From positions 124,001-188,000 of the forward strand of contig CAVZOJ010000001.1 in NCBI GenBank assembly GCA_963776845.1: a stretch of 64,000 nucleotides of DNA, written 5' to 3'. Made by a program: the position numbers and the translations under genes. The stretch is from Roseitranquillus sp963776845 (GTDB lineage: Bacteria > Pseudomonadota > Alphaproteobacteria > Rhodobacterales > Rhodobacteraceae). This document shows, one piece after another, positions 25,213-35,317 of the stretch. The notes under the pieces were generated by a model, which worked only from the letters and a program-made list of their open reading frames with translations, was not told the origin of the DNA and searched no databases. How positions within the stretch are numbered: position 1 is the first letter of the stretch; each line of letters opens with the position of its first letter.

Positions 25213-26499
25213 TCAGCCTTGCAGAAACGGGATCGGCACATCGAACGTCTGGGCGAGAAGCACGAAGTTAAGGCTGAGGACAGCCGCCGCACCTGCGAAC
25301 GCCAGGAGACGGACAACAGGGCCGGCCGCGTAAGCCCCCATGACGTCGCGCCGCGATATGAAGAAGATCAGCGCGATCATCGGGACCGGCAGCGCGATCG
25401 AAAGGACGACCTGCGACATCACAAGGGCATCGGTCGCGTTGTAGCCCACGGCCACCACGGCGAAGGCGGGGACCATCGTGACCAGTCTTCGCAGCCAGAT
25501 CGGCACCTGGAAATGCAGGAAGCCCTGCATGATCAATTGCCCGGCCATGGTGCCGACGACCGAACTCGAAATGCCCGAGGTGATGAGCGACACCAGAAAG
25601 ACCGACGCGGCCGCCGCGCCAAGCAGCGGCGTCAGCGTGTGGTAGGCGGTCTCGATCTCGGCCACGCCGCTATGGCCCTGGTGGAACGCGCTCGCCGCCA
25701 TCATCACCATCGCCACGTTGACCATGCCGGCGACTGCGAGGGCGACGACGACCTCGATGTTGGAATAGCGCAGCACCTTGCGGCGGTCCTCGTCGTGGCG
25801 GATCGCGACACGCGCCTGGGTCAGCCCCGAATGCAGGAAGATCGCGTGCGGCATGACCGTTGCGCCGATGATGCCGACCGCGATGGTGAGTGCGGCGGCG
25901 TCGGGCAGCGACGGGGTCACCAGCCCTGTCGCGGCAGCACCCCAGTCGACTGGCGCGATCATTAGCTCGATCAGGTAGCAGAGCCCGATGATGGCGACCA
26001 TCGTGCCGATGATCAGCTCCATCGTGCGAAACCCGTGGCGCTCGAAGATCAGGATGCCGTAGGTGACCACCGCCGTGACCGCCATGCCCCAGATCAGCGG
26101 CAGGTTGAACAGGAGCGCGAGGCCGATGGCGCCGCCGAGAAACTCGGCGAGGTCCGTCGCCATGGCCGCGACCTCGCTCACCCCCCACATGCCCCAGACG
26201 ACTGGCCTCGGGAAATGATCTCGCGACATCTCTGCCAGGTTCTTTCCGGTGACTATGCCGAGCCGGGCCGAGAGCGCCTGAAACAACATCGCGATAAGGT
26301 TGGCCAGCAGGACCACCCACAGGAGCCGGTATCCGTATCCCGCCCCCGCCTGGATGTTTGTGGCGTAGTTGCCGGGGTCCATATAGGCGATCGACGCGAT
26401 CACCGCGGGACCCACGAACAAGAATCGGCTGATCGGACCGCGACGCGCCCCCGAAAGGACGTCGGCCATGCCTTGTCTGGTGCGCTCTGTGTTGATCAT
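25213..26499 (-). CDS. mntH: NRAMP-type manganese transporter MntH
   Basis: Proton-coupled divalent metal importer of 428 aa with about 11 membrane helices. The metal-binding helix 1 motif is DPGNYATN and the helix 6 motif MPHAIFLHS, both diagnostic for NRAMP/MntH. I start at MINTERTRQG with a GGGTGGGG purine stretch before it; the open frame extends upstream into the regulatory region. It is divergent from mntR, which should repress it when Mn(II) is high. Confidence 0.93.
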   Translation of the reverse strand: MINTERTRQGMADVLSGARRGPISRFLFVGPAVIASIAYMDPGNYATNIQAGAGYGYRLLWVVLLANLIAMLFQALSARLGIVTGKNLAEMSRDHFPRPVVWGMWGVSEVAAMATDLAEFLGGAIGLALLFNLPLIWGMAVTAVVTYGILIFERHGFRTMELIIGTMVAIIGLCYLIELMIAPVDWGAAATGLVTPSLPDAAALTIAVGIIGATVMPHAIFLHSGLTQARVAIRHDEDRRKVLRYSNIEVVVALAVAGMVNVAMVMMAASAFHQGHSGVAEIETAYHTLTPLLGAAAASVFLVSLITSGISSSVVGTMAGQLIMQGFLHFQVPIWLRRLVTMVPAFAVVAVGYNATDALVMSQVVLSIALPVPMIALIFFISRRDVMGAYAAGPVVRLLAFAGAAAVLSLNFVLLAQTFDVPIPFLQG

Positions 26500-26531
26500 C
26501 CGCCCCACCCTTTCGAAAGGCTTCAAGGTAT

Positions 26532-26617
26532 AGCCAAGGCTTAATCGTTGGCAAGCGGGTGCATTGTGGTCATCAGAGACAGCTTGGTTTCCTGAGGAAT
26601 AAAGATTGGCCTTGGCT
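26532..26617. promoter_or_regulatory. Candidate manganese operator region between mntH and mntR
   Basis: The 181-bp divergent spacer holds a 9-bp sequence in inverted orientation, AGCCAAGGC (26532-26540) and GCCTTGGCT (26609-26617), 68 bp apart, one near each gene. These are plausible binding sites for MntR, but no published consensus was compared. Confidence 0.4.
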
Positions 26618-26680
26618 TCACAATGTCTACAACAGTGATTGGCGCGCTGCGTGTCCGGACGCGAAGACCGGGAAGCCACG

Positions 26681-27133
26681 ATGACCGATACCGATGCGAC
26701 CGCGACTCAGGTTCCGCCTGCCCAGCAGGCCGATCGCTTCGCGCGCGCACGCGAAGTTCAGTCCCGCGCGCTTCTCGAGGACTACGTCGAGTTGATCGGC
26801 GACCTCATCGCGGCGCATGGCGAGGCGAGGGTCGCCGATATCGCTGAACGGATGGGGGTGGCTCATCCCACCGCCACCAAGACGGTCGCTCGCCTCAAGC
26901 GCGAGGGACTCGCGACCTCACGGCCCTACCGCGGCGTCTTCCTGACCGAGGAAGGCGCCAAACTGGCGGAAAGCGTGCGGGCGCGCCACAGGACCGTGGT
27001 CGATCTGCTTGTCGCGCTCGGCGTCCCGCCTGATCTCGCCGAACTCGATGCCGAGGGGATCGAGCATCACGTGTCGCAGCGGACGCTGCGGGCGTTCGAA
27101 GTGTTCCTCGCCAAGAACGACCCGCATTCTTGA
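26681..27133 (+). CDS. mntR: MntR, manganese-responsive repressor
   Basis: DtxR/MntR-family regulator of 150 aa. The N-terminal winged helix reads LLEDYVELIGDLIAAHGEAR, VADIAERMGVAHPTATKTVA and PYRGVFLTEEGAKLAESV; the dimerisation and metal-binding part has the HRTVVDLLVALGVP and DAEGIEHHVS residues expected for metal ligands (E, H, H). The start is at MTDTDATATQ, typical of proteobacterial MntR with a disordered N-terminus. It is divergent from mntH. Confidence 0.9.
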   Translation: MTDTDATATQVPPAQQADRFARAREVQSRALLEDYVELIGDLIAAHGEARVADIAERMGVAHPTATKTVARLKREGLATSRPYRGVFLTEEGAKLAESVRARHRTVVDLLVALGVPPDLAELDAEGIEHHVSQRTLRAFEVFLAKNDPHS

Positions 27134-27754
27134 ATGGCGCCCGAAGAGAGTGGAGAACGTCCGATCCCGGTCCCATTCCCTCCGCCACTTGCCCTCGCGA
27201 AACCGTTCTCCCGATCCGGCTGGGGCCGGATTCTACCGTTGTTTTCGAGGGTTATGCGGGTGGGGCTGAGCACCAGCCTCGGCGCGGGTGGGCCCGGGAG
27301 CGTTCTCTCGGCGCCCCATTCTCCAAACCTGTTGACATCGCCAGTTTGGTGAACACCTTCTCAACGCACTGAAAACTAGACGATTTCTGTAGTCATAGGC
27401 TGTTGCCTTCGATCCCGGTCGCATCTGGCCTGATGGAACCGACATCCAACCGCACACTCACACCGTGCTCCAGTCCCAATTGACCAAAGCGGACCTTCGA
27501 ACACAGCGAAACTCCGTTGACATCGTGCCCCGCGGCGTCCCGTCGGGGCCCTCAACGATCTTCCTGGCCTACCACGCCTTGCGGCAACTTCGCCGACGGA
27601 CCTGCCAAATCCTGAGGTCGCGTATTTGACGCGGCGCTGCGCGGCCGCCCTGAAAAGAGGGCGGACGGACTAAGCCGCTCTCGCGGCATTGGCGCCTGCG
27701 GCGGGCGGCGGATGCTGCCCTGACCTCCGCGCTTCTCTGATCGGGCTTCCCGGA
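27134..27754. other. Intergenic region before the IS91-type element
   Basis: About 620 bp without a convincing gene. A TTGACATCG box near 27330 could be a -35 element, but no partner is clear. The region probably contains the left flank or end of the IS91-type element; no inverted repeat is expected for that family. Confidence 0.4.
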
Positions 27755-27783
27755 CTGACGATTGGGACCTTCTCAATCGTCAG
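27755..27783 (+). other. Hairpin upstream of the IS91-associated integrase
   Basis: A perfect 10-bp inverted repeat, CTGACGATTG and CAATCGTCAG, with a 9-base loop, 14 bp before the integrase start. It could be a terminator-like or attenuator hairpin or part of the element's left end. No T-run follows. Confidence 0.5.
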
Positions 27784-27796
27784 ACAGGAGGTTCCC

Positions 27797-28712
27797 GTGA
27801 AAGAGGAGAGGACCACGCCGCTGCGCGAGCGGATGATCGAGGACATGCGCATTCGTGGCATGGCCGAGAAGACGCAGCAGGCACACATCCGAGGGGTCAA
27901 GGACTTCGCGACGTTCCTGAAGCGATCGCCGGATACGGCGACGCCGGAGGAGCTGCGGGCTTACCAGCTTCACATGACGGACACCGGCGTGTCGGCGCCG
28001 ACGTTCAACGTGCGCATCATCTCGCTGCGGTTCTTCTTCGGCGTGACCTGCGGGCGCGAGGAGATGAAGCGGTACATGCAGTTCCGCCGGCATCCGCGGA
28101 AGTTGCCGGTGGTTCTGAGCGTCGAGGAGGTTGCCGATCTGCTCGGCCGCGGTTCCCGGCCCGGGCCTGACGTACCGAGCCGCGCTCGGCATCAGCTACG
28201 GGGCGGGGCTGCGCGCCTCGGAAGTCTGCAACCTGAAGGTCACGGACATCGTGCCAGAGGCGCGTCTTCGAAACGACGACAGCGACCGCATGCTGATCCA
28301 CGTCGACAACGGCAAGGGCGGCAGAGACCGGAAGGCGATGCTCTCGCCCCGCCTTCTGGACCTCTTGCGCGATTACTGGAGCAAGTCCCGGCCCGAGGGC
28401 TGGCTCTTTCCGGGCAAGCCGAAGATCAACCCGCTGTCGCCACGCCAGCTCAATCGAGCGTTCACCTCGGCCAAGCACATGGCCGGCATCGCCAAGCCGG
28501 CGACGCTGCACACGCTCCGCCACAGCTTCGCCACGCACCTGCTCGAGGCCAACACCGACGTGCGGGTGATCCAGGTCCTGCTGGGGCACGCGAAGCTGAG
28601 CACGACGGCGCGGTACACCCATGTCGCCACCAAGACGATCCGCGACACCGTGAGCCCGTTCGAGCGGCTGAAGCAGCTTCAGGACCAGACCGTCAGGCGC
28701 GGCCTCGAGTAG
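27797..28712 (+). pseudogene. Tyrosine recombinase paired with an IS91 transposase
   Basis: XerC/D-like integrase that starts at a GTG with AGGAGG five bases upstream. The N-terminal SAM-like domain (ERMIEDMRIRGMAEKTQQAH) and catalytic domain are recognisable (YGAGLRASEVCNLKVTDI, then HTLRHSFATHLLEANTDVRV, LLGHAKLSTTARYTHV with the Tyr). A frameshift near 28150 separates the two halves and a 27-bp class-A palindromic insertion adds VPEARLRND after KVTDI. It lies directly upstream of an IS91 transposase, a common pairing. Confidence 0.88.
28248..28277. repeat. Palindromic insertion, class A (copy A3)
   Basis: Begins ATCGTGCCAGAGG and ends TTCGAAACGAC. It adds exactly nine codons (VPEARLRND) to the integrase between KVTDI and DSDRMLI, keeping the frame; a GAC triplet stands on both sides and may be a target duplication. 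Confidence 0.85.
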
Positions 28713-28955
28713 CGCCCGGGCCGGGGTGGTCCGGGCGAAGCTGGAGATCGCCGACATCTTCCGCGCCCATGGTCCCGCGTGGCGGCGGGCCCATGCCGGT
28801 CATGTCGGCCTGACCCAGCTCAAGGTCATGGCGGCGATCGAAGCCTGCCGGACGGAGGCGCTCGGCGGTCACGTGGCGGCATGCGCCAAGTGCGGCCACC
28901 GGCACGTCGCATACAACTCGTGCAAGAACCGGCACTGCCCGAAGTGCCAGGGTGA

Positions 28956-28994
28956 GCCGGGAACGTGGCCGCAGTGCGGCCGCGTAAGCCCGGC
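28956..28994. repeat. Palindromic insertion, class C (copy C2)
   Basis: Near-palindrome from GCCGGG to GCCCGGC with the centre GGCCGCAGTGCGGCCG, which also occurs in the insertion in istA (16541-16605). It adds about 14 codons after CPKCQG in the IS91 transposase without breaking the frame. Confidence 0.65.
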
Positions 28995-29219
28995 GAACGC
29001 GGCGCGGGATTGGATGGCTGCCCGCACGAAGGACCTGCTGCCGGTGGAGTACTTCCACGTCGTCTTCACCCTGCCGGCGGAGATCGCCCGCATCGCCTTC
29101 TGGAACAAGAAGGCGGTCTACGACCTGCTGTTCCGCGCCTCCGCCGAGACGCTGACCACGATCGCTGCCGATCCGCGGCACCTCGGCGCCCGGATCGGCA
29201 TGACCAGCGTGCTGCACAC

Positions 29220-29249
29220 ATCGTGCCGGAGGCGCGCCTTCGACACGAC
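29220..29249. repeat. Palindromic insertion, class A (copy A4)
   Basis: Begins ATCGTGCCGGAGG and ends TTCGACACGAC; almost a perfect palindrome around GGCGCGCC. It adds 27 bp net between VLHT and GSALIHH in the IS91 transposase. Confidence 0.85.
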
Positions 29250-29992
29250 GGGCTCGGCCCTGATCCACCATCCGCATGTCCACATGATCGTGCCCGGCGG
29301 CGGGCTCTCGCCCGACGGCAACCGGGTGGATCGCCTGCCGCCCGGGCTTCTTCCTCCCGGTCCGAGTGCTGTCGCGGCTGTTCCGGCGGCTGTTCCTGGA
29401 AGGACTGGCGGCGCTGCACGCCGCCGGCAACCTCGCCTTCTTCGGCGACTTGGTGGGGCTGGCAGAGACCGCCGCCTTCGCCGCCTGGCTCGCGCCGCTG
29501 CGCAAGGTCGAATGGGTGGTCTACGCCAAGCCGCCCTTCGGCGGACCGGAAGCCGTTCTGGCCTATCTCAGCCGCTACACCCACCGCGTCGCCATCTCGA
29601 ACAGCCGACTCGTCAGCGCCGACGCCGAGACCGTCGCGTTCCGTTGGAAGGACTACCGGATCAAGAACGGCGACCGCCAGAAGGTCCTGCGGCTCGCCAC
29701 CGACGAGTTCATCAGGCGCTTCCTGCTGCACGTCCTGCCGGACGGCTTCCACCGCATCCGGCACTACGGGCTACTCGCCGGCAATGGCCGCAGGCGCAAC
29801 ATCGAGACCATCCGCGCCCTGCTCGGCGTCGAGCCGGCGGTGGAATCCGATGCCAACGATGCCGACGCAGCCCTCCCGCTCACCCTCAGGGAACCGTGCC
29901 CCGACTGCGGCGGACCGATGCGCATTATCGAGACCTTCAGGCGCGGCGAGCGTCCGAAGACCCGCGCACCTCCGCGGAGGGCTGCCGCATGA

Positions 29993-30513
29993 TGATAGGG
30001 CCATCACCTTCGTCGAACCCGATCCGGATGGAACCAGCGGTCCGGAAATGCCGTGCCTCACGTCCCGCAGTGGCCGTCTCGACGAACGCGCCCCGACAAC
30101 AAGACCGGTGGGCCTGCGTCCCGTCGCCGATCCCGCCACGGCACGAGCTCCGTCTGGATCGGAGCCGGCCTCCCGACAATCGGCGGCGCACCGGAGCCAG
30201 CGACACTCGCGCGCTTTCCCCATAGCCCGACGCCAGACCCCCGCGGCTTCGTCCTTCCGAGGTTTGTCAACGCGGGCCGCACCCGCCAGCGGCCACCGTC
30301 ACGCCGCGGCCCGCATCGAAAAACCTTCAGGAGAGCGGACCTTCGCTGAAGACGTCCTCTGGCCGACCACCGCTGTCGAAGCGGCCATTCAAGACAATCG
30401 GCGGATTTCTCATGCGGTTCATGCGTTTTCTGCTGGTCAAGCAGGCCCACAGCTGATGGCCGGCAGCAGCTAAGTGGCATCCGAAACCATCTACTCTGCA
30501 ACCTCCCCGCGCA
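29993..30513. other. Right flank of the IS91-type element, no gene
   Basis: About 520 bp with no supported ORF. The part up to roughly 30300 is probably the 3' end of the IS91-type element. GCGGACCTTCG occurs here (30337) and upstream of the element (27488), a possible end-related repeat, but this may be chance. Confidence 0.4.
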
Positions 30514-31450
30514 CTAATCCTCCACGAGCCGGTGACGCTGCGCCTGCGCCTCCATCTCGGGACGGAAAAAACGGAAATGGCCGCGACCGTCCTTCTTCGC
30601 ACGATACAGCGTGACGTCGGCGCGGTGCAGCAGTGTCTCGAAGTCGGCGCCATCGTCGGGGAAGACCGACATTCCCATGCTGAGCGTCGCACTCGTTTCG
30701 TGACCTGCCAGCATCAACGGCTCGCGGACGGCGGCATCAATGCGCTGCCCGACCGCTTCCATCTGCGGGACGCCGCTGATCTCCGGCAGCACCAGCACGA
30801 ATTCGTCACCGCTCCGCCGCGCCAGGACGTCTTCGCCGCGGACGACGGCCTGGATGCGGGCCGTCAGCGCCTTGAGAAGCTCGTGGCCGGCCTGGTAACC
30901 GAAGCTGTCGTTGACTTCCTTGAACCGATCGAGATCGATCGCAACGAGGCCGAGCTTGCTGCCGCGTCGCCTGGTTCGGCCCAGGGCGGCTTCGAAGAGG
31001 TCGCGCAGCAGCGCTGGGGAGATCCGTGAGATTGTCGTAGAATGCCTCGGCGCGCCGCCGTTCGAGTTCGTCGCGGACGAGTTGCCGCGCCCGACGGCTC
31101 TCGATGGCGGCGCTCACGGCGGTGTGGATCTCGAGCGCGGTGCATGGTCGCAGCAGGATGGTCACCGGCAGGCCCGGGCGCGCCCGTTGCAGGGTGCCCA
31201 CGATCATCCTTGCTTCGCGCCGACCCTCACCGACGAACACCACCGGCGGCCGCGACCAACTCGGCGCGTCGCGCAGCCGATCTACGAACGCGGCGACCAC
31301 TCCGTCGCGCGCGCCCTCGGCCGTGATCAGCAACGCGTCTGCCCGGGCCACCGCTCCGGCCGCGTCACCGGCCTCGCGCCCGAACGCGGTGATGGTGCAG
31401 GAGAGGTCGGCGAGAACCGGCGTCAGAACGTCAAGGTTGTCAATCAGCAC
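30514..31450 (-). pseudogene. Receiver-like / GGDEF diguanylate cyclase, frameshifted
   Basis: The N-terminal half (LIDNLDVLTPVLADLSCTIT, VARADALLITAEGARDGVVA, RPPVVFVGEGRREARMIVGT) looks like a degenerate receiver domain; ERRRAEAFYDNLTDLP opens a GGDEF domain. A deletion near 31010 shifts the frame, after which LLRDLFEAALGRTRRRGSKL, IDLDRFKEVNDSFGYQAGHE, RGEDVLARRSGDEF and the rest follow to the stop. The active-site motif is SGDEF, with an RGED inhibitory site. The N-terminus may be cut by the ISL3 element just upstream. A sequencing error cannot be excluded. Confidence 0.75.
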
Positions 31451-31532
31451 TGAACCGGGGTTATGCCGCAGATTTGGTGCATCGAAGGTTCGTCTGACGC
31501 TACATTTCGGCGATCTTCATGGGAGGTGGCCG

Positions 31533-32824
31533 ATGATGAGCAGAATGGAGCGGGAGCGATTTCTACCCGACGGCTTGAAGACGGAACGGATCGAGGTCTC
31601 CGGGAACATGTGGTCGTGCATGCTCGCGCATCGAGCGCCAGATCGGCGTGCCCGCGCTGCGGTCAGACCTCCGGTCGCCAGCACAGCAGATATCAGAGGC
31701 GGCTGGCCGACCTTCCCGCTCATGGTCGCGAAGTCAGGATCGTTCTGTCAGTCCGACGACTCCGTTGCCGCACACCGCATTGCCGTACACGAGTGTTCGC
31801 GGAGCGGTTTCCGCCGTCGGTTACGCGCCCGCATGGCGGGCGGACCTCGCGGTTGCAGGGGCTGGTGCGCCACCTCGGCCTGGCGTTGGGCGGACGCCCG
31901 GCGCAAGCCCTCGCGGGCCGCCTGTTGCTGCCGGTGAGCAAGGACACGTTCCTGCGCGGCGCCCGTGCCTTGTCCAATGATTTCGCCGCCGAAGCGCCGC
32001 GTGTGATCGGCATCGACGACTGGGCGTGGCGACGTGGCCAGCGCTACGGCACGTTGATCTGCGACCTCGAGCGACGCCGTGATCATCGATCTCCTGCCGG
32101 ATCGCGAGCCCGCGACCGTCGAAGCGTGGCTGAGCCGGCATCCCCAGATCGAGATCGTCGCCCGCGATCGGAGCGGCGGATACGGCGGCGCCGTGGCGCG
32201 GGCGCTTGCCGAACGCGGTGCAGGTCGCCGACAGGTGGCACCTGCTGGAGAACTCCGGAGCGGCCTTCCTTGCCGCCGTTCGGCACGCGCTGCCCGATAT
32301 CCGCAAGGCGGTCGGGGCGCAGAAGCTCGATCCGGAGATCCTGACTGCCGCCGAGCGCCTGCAATACGAGGGTTTCCTGCGCCGGCAGCACACCAACAGG
32401 ATGGTCCGCCAGATGGCCGGAGATGGCGTGCCCCTCAAGCGGATCGTCCGCCTGACGGGGCTGAGCCGCAAGCTCGTGCGCCAGATCGTCCGCGGCGAGC
32501 GCGAGGACGTGTTCCGCGTCCGCCAGAGCAGTCTCGAGCCCTGGCTGCCGCGCCTTGAGCGGGAATGGTCCGCCGGGTGCAGGAACGGCGCCGAGCTCTG
32601 GCGCCGCGCGCGCGGCCGGGTTCGGAGGCAGCATGCGGGTCGTCACCGAGTGGGCAACGCGCCGCCGCCGGGCCGAGGCGGCGCATCCGGCGACAGGAGG
32701 CAAGGGTCCACCGGCGCGAAGGATCGCCAGGATGATGACGACGGCGAGGCATCACCTGTCCAAGGCCGACGCCATCACGGTTGGTGTCAATCTCGGACCA
32801 AAAAGGGGCCACTGCCCGGCGTAA
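31533..32824 (+). pseudogene. ISL3-family transposase, multiple frameshifts
   Basis: Starts MSRMERERFLPDGLKTERIE with GGGAGG before the ATG region. Successive frames give CPRCGQTSGRQHSRYQRRLA (zinc finger), VIGIDDWAWRRGQRYGTLIC (catalytic Asp), IIDLLPDREPATVEAWL, VARDRSGGYGGAVARAL, VQVADRWHLLENSGAAFLAA, RRQHTNRMVRQMAGDGVPLK and MMTTARHHLSKADAITVGV, where an IS21 end cuts it off. At least four frameshifts (near 31608, 32080, 32215 and 32610) make it non-functional. Confidence 0.85.
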
Positions 32825-32942
32825 TACCGAGCCATGGCCGCGGGTTTGGCGTGCGCCTTGGCGCGCGTGGCCCGCAGATGCCTGACGCGTGCCAAGGCGC
32901 ACTGGCCGAAGGCCAGTTCATGGGGGTCGAGGATCGTGGAGG

Positions 32943-33449
32943 TCAGGTTTTGGCTGCGCGGCTCTGACGGAGCCTGAAGCTCTCGCCGTTCATTTCGAGG
33001 ATGTGGACGTGGTGGGTCAGGCGGTCGAGGATGGCGCCCGTCAGGCGCTCCGATCCGAAGACCTCGGTCCATTCGTCGAAGGGCAGGTTCGAGGTGATGA
33101 TGATCGAGCCGCGCTCGTAGCGCTGGGAGATGACCTCGAACAATAGCTCGGCGCCGGTTTTGGAGAGTGGCACGAAGCCCAGTTCGTCGATGATCAGCAG
33201 GTCATGGGTGGCAAGGCTCTTCTGGAGGCGCTGGAGCCTGCGATCGTCGACAGCCTCCATGAGTTCGTGGACCAAGGCCGCGGCGGTGGTGAAGCCGACC
33301 TTGCGGCCCTTCTGACAGGCGGCCAGACCGAGCCCCAGGACGACGTGCGTCTTTCCTGTGCCGCTCGGTCCCAGGGCGATGACGTTCTCGCGGCGGTCGA
33401 TGAACTCCCCCCGCGCCAGCTCCATGGTCACCGGAGTTCGACACTTCAC
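32943..33449 (-). pseudogene. istB: IS21 helper ATPase IstB, N-terminally truncated
   Basis: AAA+ ATPase that helps IstA choose a target. The Walker A motif GPSGTGKTHV, Walker B LLIIDELGFVP and the arginine-finger region DRLTHHVHILEMNGES are intact, but the first 80 or so residues are missing: the frame begins abruptly at ELARGEFIDRRENVIAL beside the IS1634 left end. The downstream side ends in an IS21-type terminus (near 32795). It is not from the istA at 12.8-18.6 kb by position. Confidence 0.85.
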
Positions 33450-33602
33450 GAGCTATTTCATCGTCGTGGGCGTGGGCCGGTGACGTAGTTTCAATGACTT
33501 GGCGAAGGGATCAACCCGAAAATCGGTGACCCCGGTAGTCACACGCCACGTCGACGACCAGCATTGAAAGAAGATGCACGATGCTGGTAGCTTCGCTACA
33601 CA

Positions 33603-35276
33603 ATGTATACCCGCGTCACCAAGACCGGCGGCCGACAGTATCTCCAGCTCGTGGAGGCTTACCGGAACGACCGTGGGCAGTCCCGAGTGCGCGTGGTCGC
33701 GAACCTCGGGCGCCTCGACAGGCTCACCCCTTCGATGCTCGATCCCTTGATCAATGGCCTCAACCGGGCCGTGGGCCGCGCTGAGAACACCGCGTCCGAG
33801 GTCGTCCACGAACCCGGACGCAGCTACGGCGACGTCTTCGCGCTCCACGAACTCTGGCGTGACCTCGGGATCGACAAGGCCTTGCAGCGGGCCCTGCGCT
33901 CCTCGCGGCGCGGCTTCGATGCAGAATCGCTGATCCGGGCGATGGTGTTCAACCGGCTTTGCGCGCCGGAGTCGAAGCTGGGCTGCCTGCGCTGGCTGGA
34001 GACGGTCGCGATGCCGGGCATGCCGCAGACCCCGACACACCAGCAGCTCCTGCGCGCGATGGACGCGCTGATGGACAACCTCGATCCCGTCGAGGCCGCG
34101 CTGAGCCGCCAGTTCCGCCCCCTGGTCGATCGCGACCTCTCGATCGTGTTCTACGACCTGACCACGGTGCGCATCCACGGCGAGGCCGAGGTGGCCGACG
34201 ACCTGCGCGCCTTCGGCATGAACAAGGAGCGCGGCGGCATCGCCCGGCAGTTCGTCCTGGGCGTGGTGCAGACCGCCGAAGGTCTGCCGCTCCTGCACAC
34301 GGTCCACCCCGGCAACGTCGCCGAGACGAAGACCTTGCAGGGGATGCTGGAGAAGGTACTCGCGCACTTTCCGATCCAGCGGGTGGTGCTGGTGGCCGAT
34401 CGCGGGCTGCTCAGCCTCGAGAACATCACCGAGCTGACGTCGGTCGCCGAGCGCTCCGCTCGCAAGCTGGAGTTCATCCTCGCCGTTCCCGCGCGTCGAT
34501 ACGCCGAGCTGATCGATGCATTCCGGAACCTCGCCTTTCGCGATGGCGTGGCCGAAAGCACCTTTGCCGGTCACCGGCTGATCGTGGCGCATGATCCCCT
34601 GCGGGCCGAAGAGCAGTCCCACAGGCGCCGGGCGCGCATCGCCGAGCTGGAGGCGATGGCGGACAGGTTGGTGGCCAGGCTCGATGCCCAGGACGAGGGG
34701 CAGACGACCCGCGGACGCCGTGCCTCCGATCGCGGCGCCTACAGTCGCTTCGCCCGCGCCGTCGCCGAGGCGGAGCTGACCCGCTTCATCAAGCCCGATC
34801 TGCACGCCGACAGGTTCAGCTACACCATCGACGAGGCGGCGATCCGCGATGCCGAACTCTTCGACGGCAAGCTGGCGGTTCTGACCAATGCCTCGGACAT
34901 CGCGCCGGCCGAGGCCGTCGCGCGATACAGAAGCCTCGCCGACATCGAGCGGGGCTTCCGCGTCCTGAAGTCCGACATCGAGATCGCGCCGGTTCACCAC
35001 CGGCTGCCGGAGCGCATCCGGGCGCACGCGATGATCTGCTTTCTGGCCCTCGTGCTCTACCGCGTGGGCCTCGCCGGCTCCACGCCCTTTAACGCGAGAC
35101 CAGCACCGCCAGCCGCCGTAGCACAGACCGTAGCACAGATGGTGCCTGTTGACGGCAACTCCGCGGTGCTGGTAGCCCTTGTTTTGCTGACGCGAGCAGT
35201 GGCCGCGGTGCCTGGAAGGGGAACACAACACCCTCTGCCGGCACCACCCCAACAGCTAACCCATTGGCTCGCATAA
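33603..35276 (+). pseudogene. IS1634-family transposase, 3' truncated
   Basis: Reads as an open frame of 557 codons, but only the first 487 or so are transposase: MYTRVTKTGGRQYLQLVEAY, then YDLTTVRIHGEAEVADDLRA, FVLGVVQTAEGLPLLHTVHP, ILAVPARRYAELIDAF and ADIERGFRVLKSDIEIAPV. At about 35065 (LALVLYRV) it is cut and reads into unrelated DNA ending in the inverted copy of the tRNA-Thr attachment region. The second copy at 50455-52131 shows the missing C-terminus. The DDE residues remain, so activity is uncertain but unlikely. Confidence 0.85.
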
Positions 35277-35310
35277 GCTTTATCTTAAGATGGAGCGATC
35301 GTAGCACATG
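35231..35310 (+). repeat. 80-bp attachment-type repeat, inverted partner
   Basis: 80 bp matching the reverse complement of 36490-36569 with two mismatches. It contains the 3' end of tRNA-Thr (CCCTCTGCCGGCACCA) and the DNA up to the integrase start codon. The two copies enclose the integrase gene in inverted, not direct, orientation. Confidence 0.9.
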
Positions 35311-35317
35311 GCCGTTG

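Larger units (their letters stand above)
28726..29992 (+). pseudogene. IS91-family transposase (HUH type), broken
   Basis: Rolling-circle-type transposase. Zinc-binding CAKCGHRHVAYNSCKNRHC and CPKCQ, then VEYFHVVFTLPAEIARIAF, the HUH motif region HHPHVHMIVPGGGLS, and after a one-base shift near 29335 LSRLFRRLFLEGLAALHAAG, YLSRYTHRVAISNSRL with the catalytic Tyr, and FHRIRHYGLLA. Two palindromic insertions disturb it: 28956-28994 (class C, in frame) and 29220-29249 (class A, in frame, replacing the Trp of VLHTWGSAL). The start is a GTG at 28726, close behind the integrase. Confidence 0.88.

Noticed and set aside
33453..35252. Minus-strand ORF of about 600 codons opposite IS1634 (and a similar plus-strand one at 50425-52044)
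   Set aside because: Antisense shadows of the transposases; the two resemble each other only because the transposases do.
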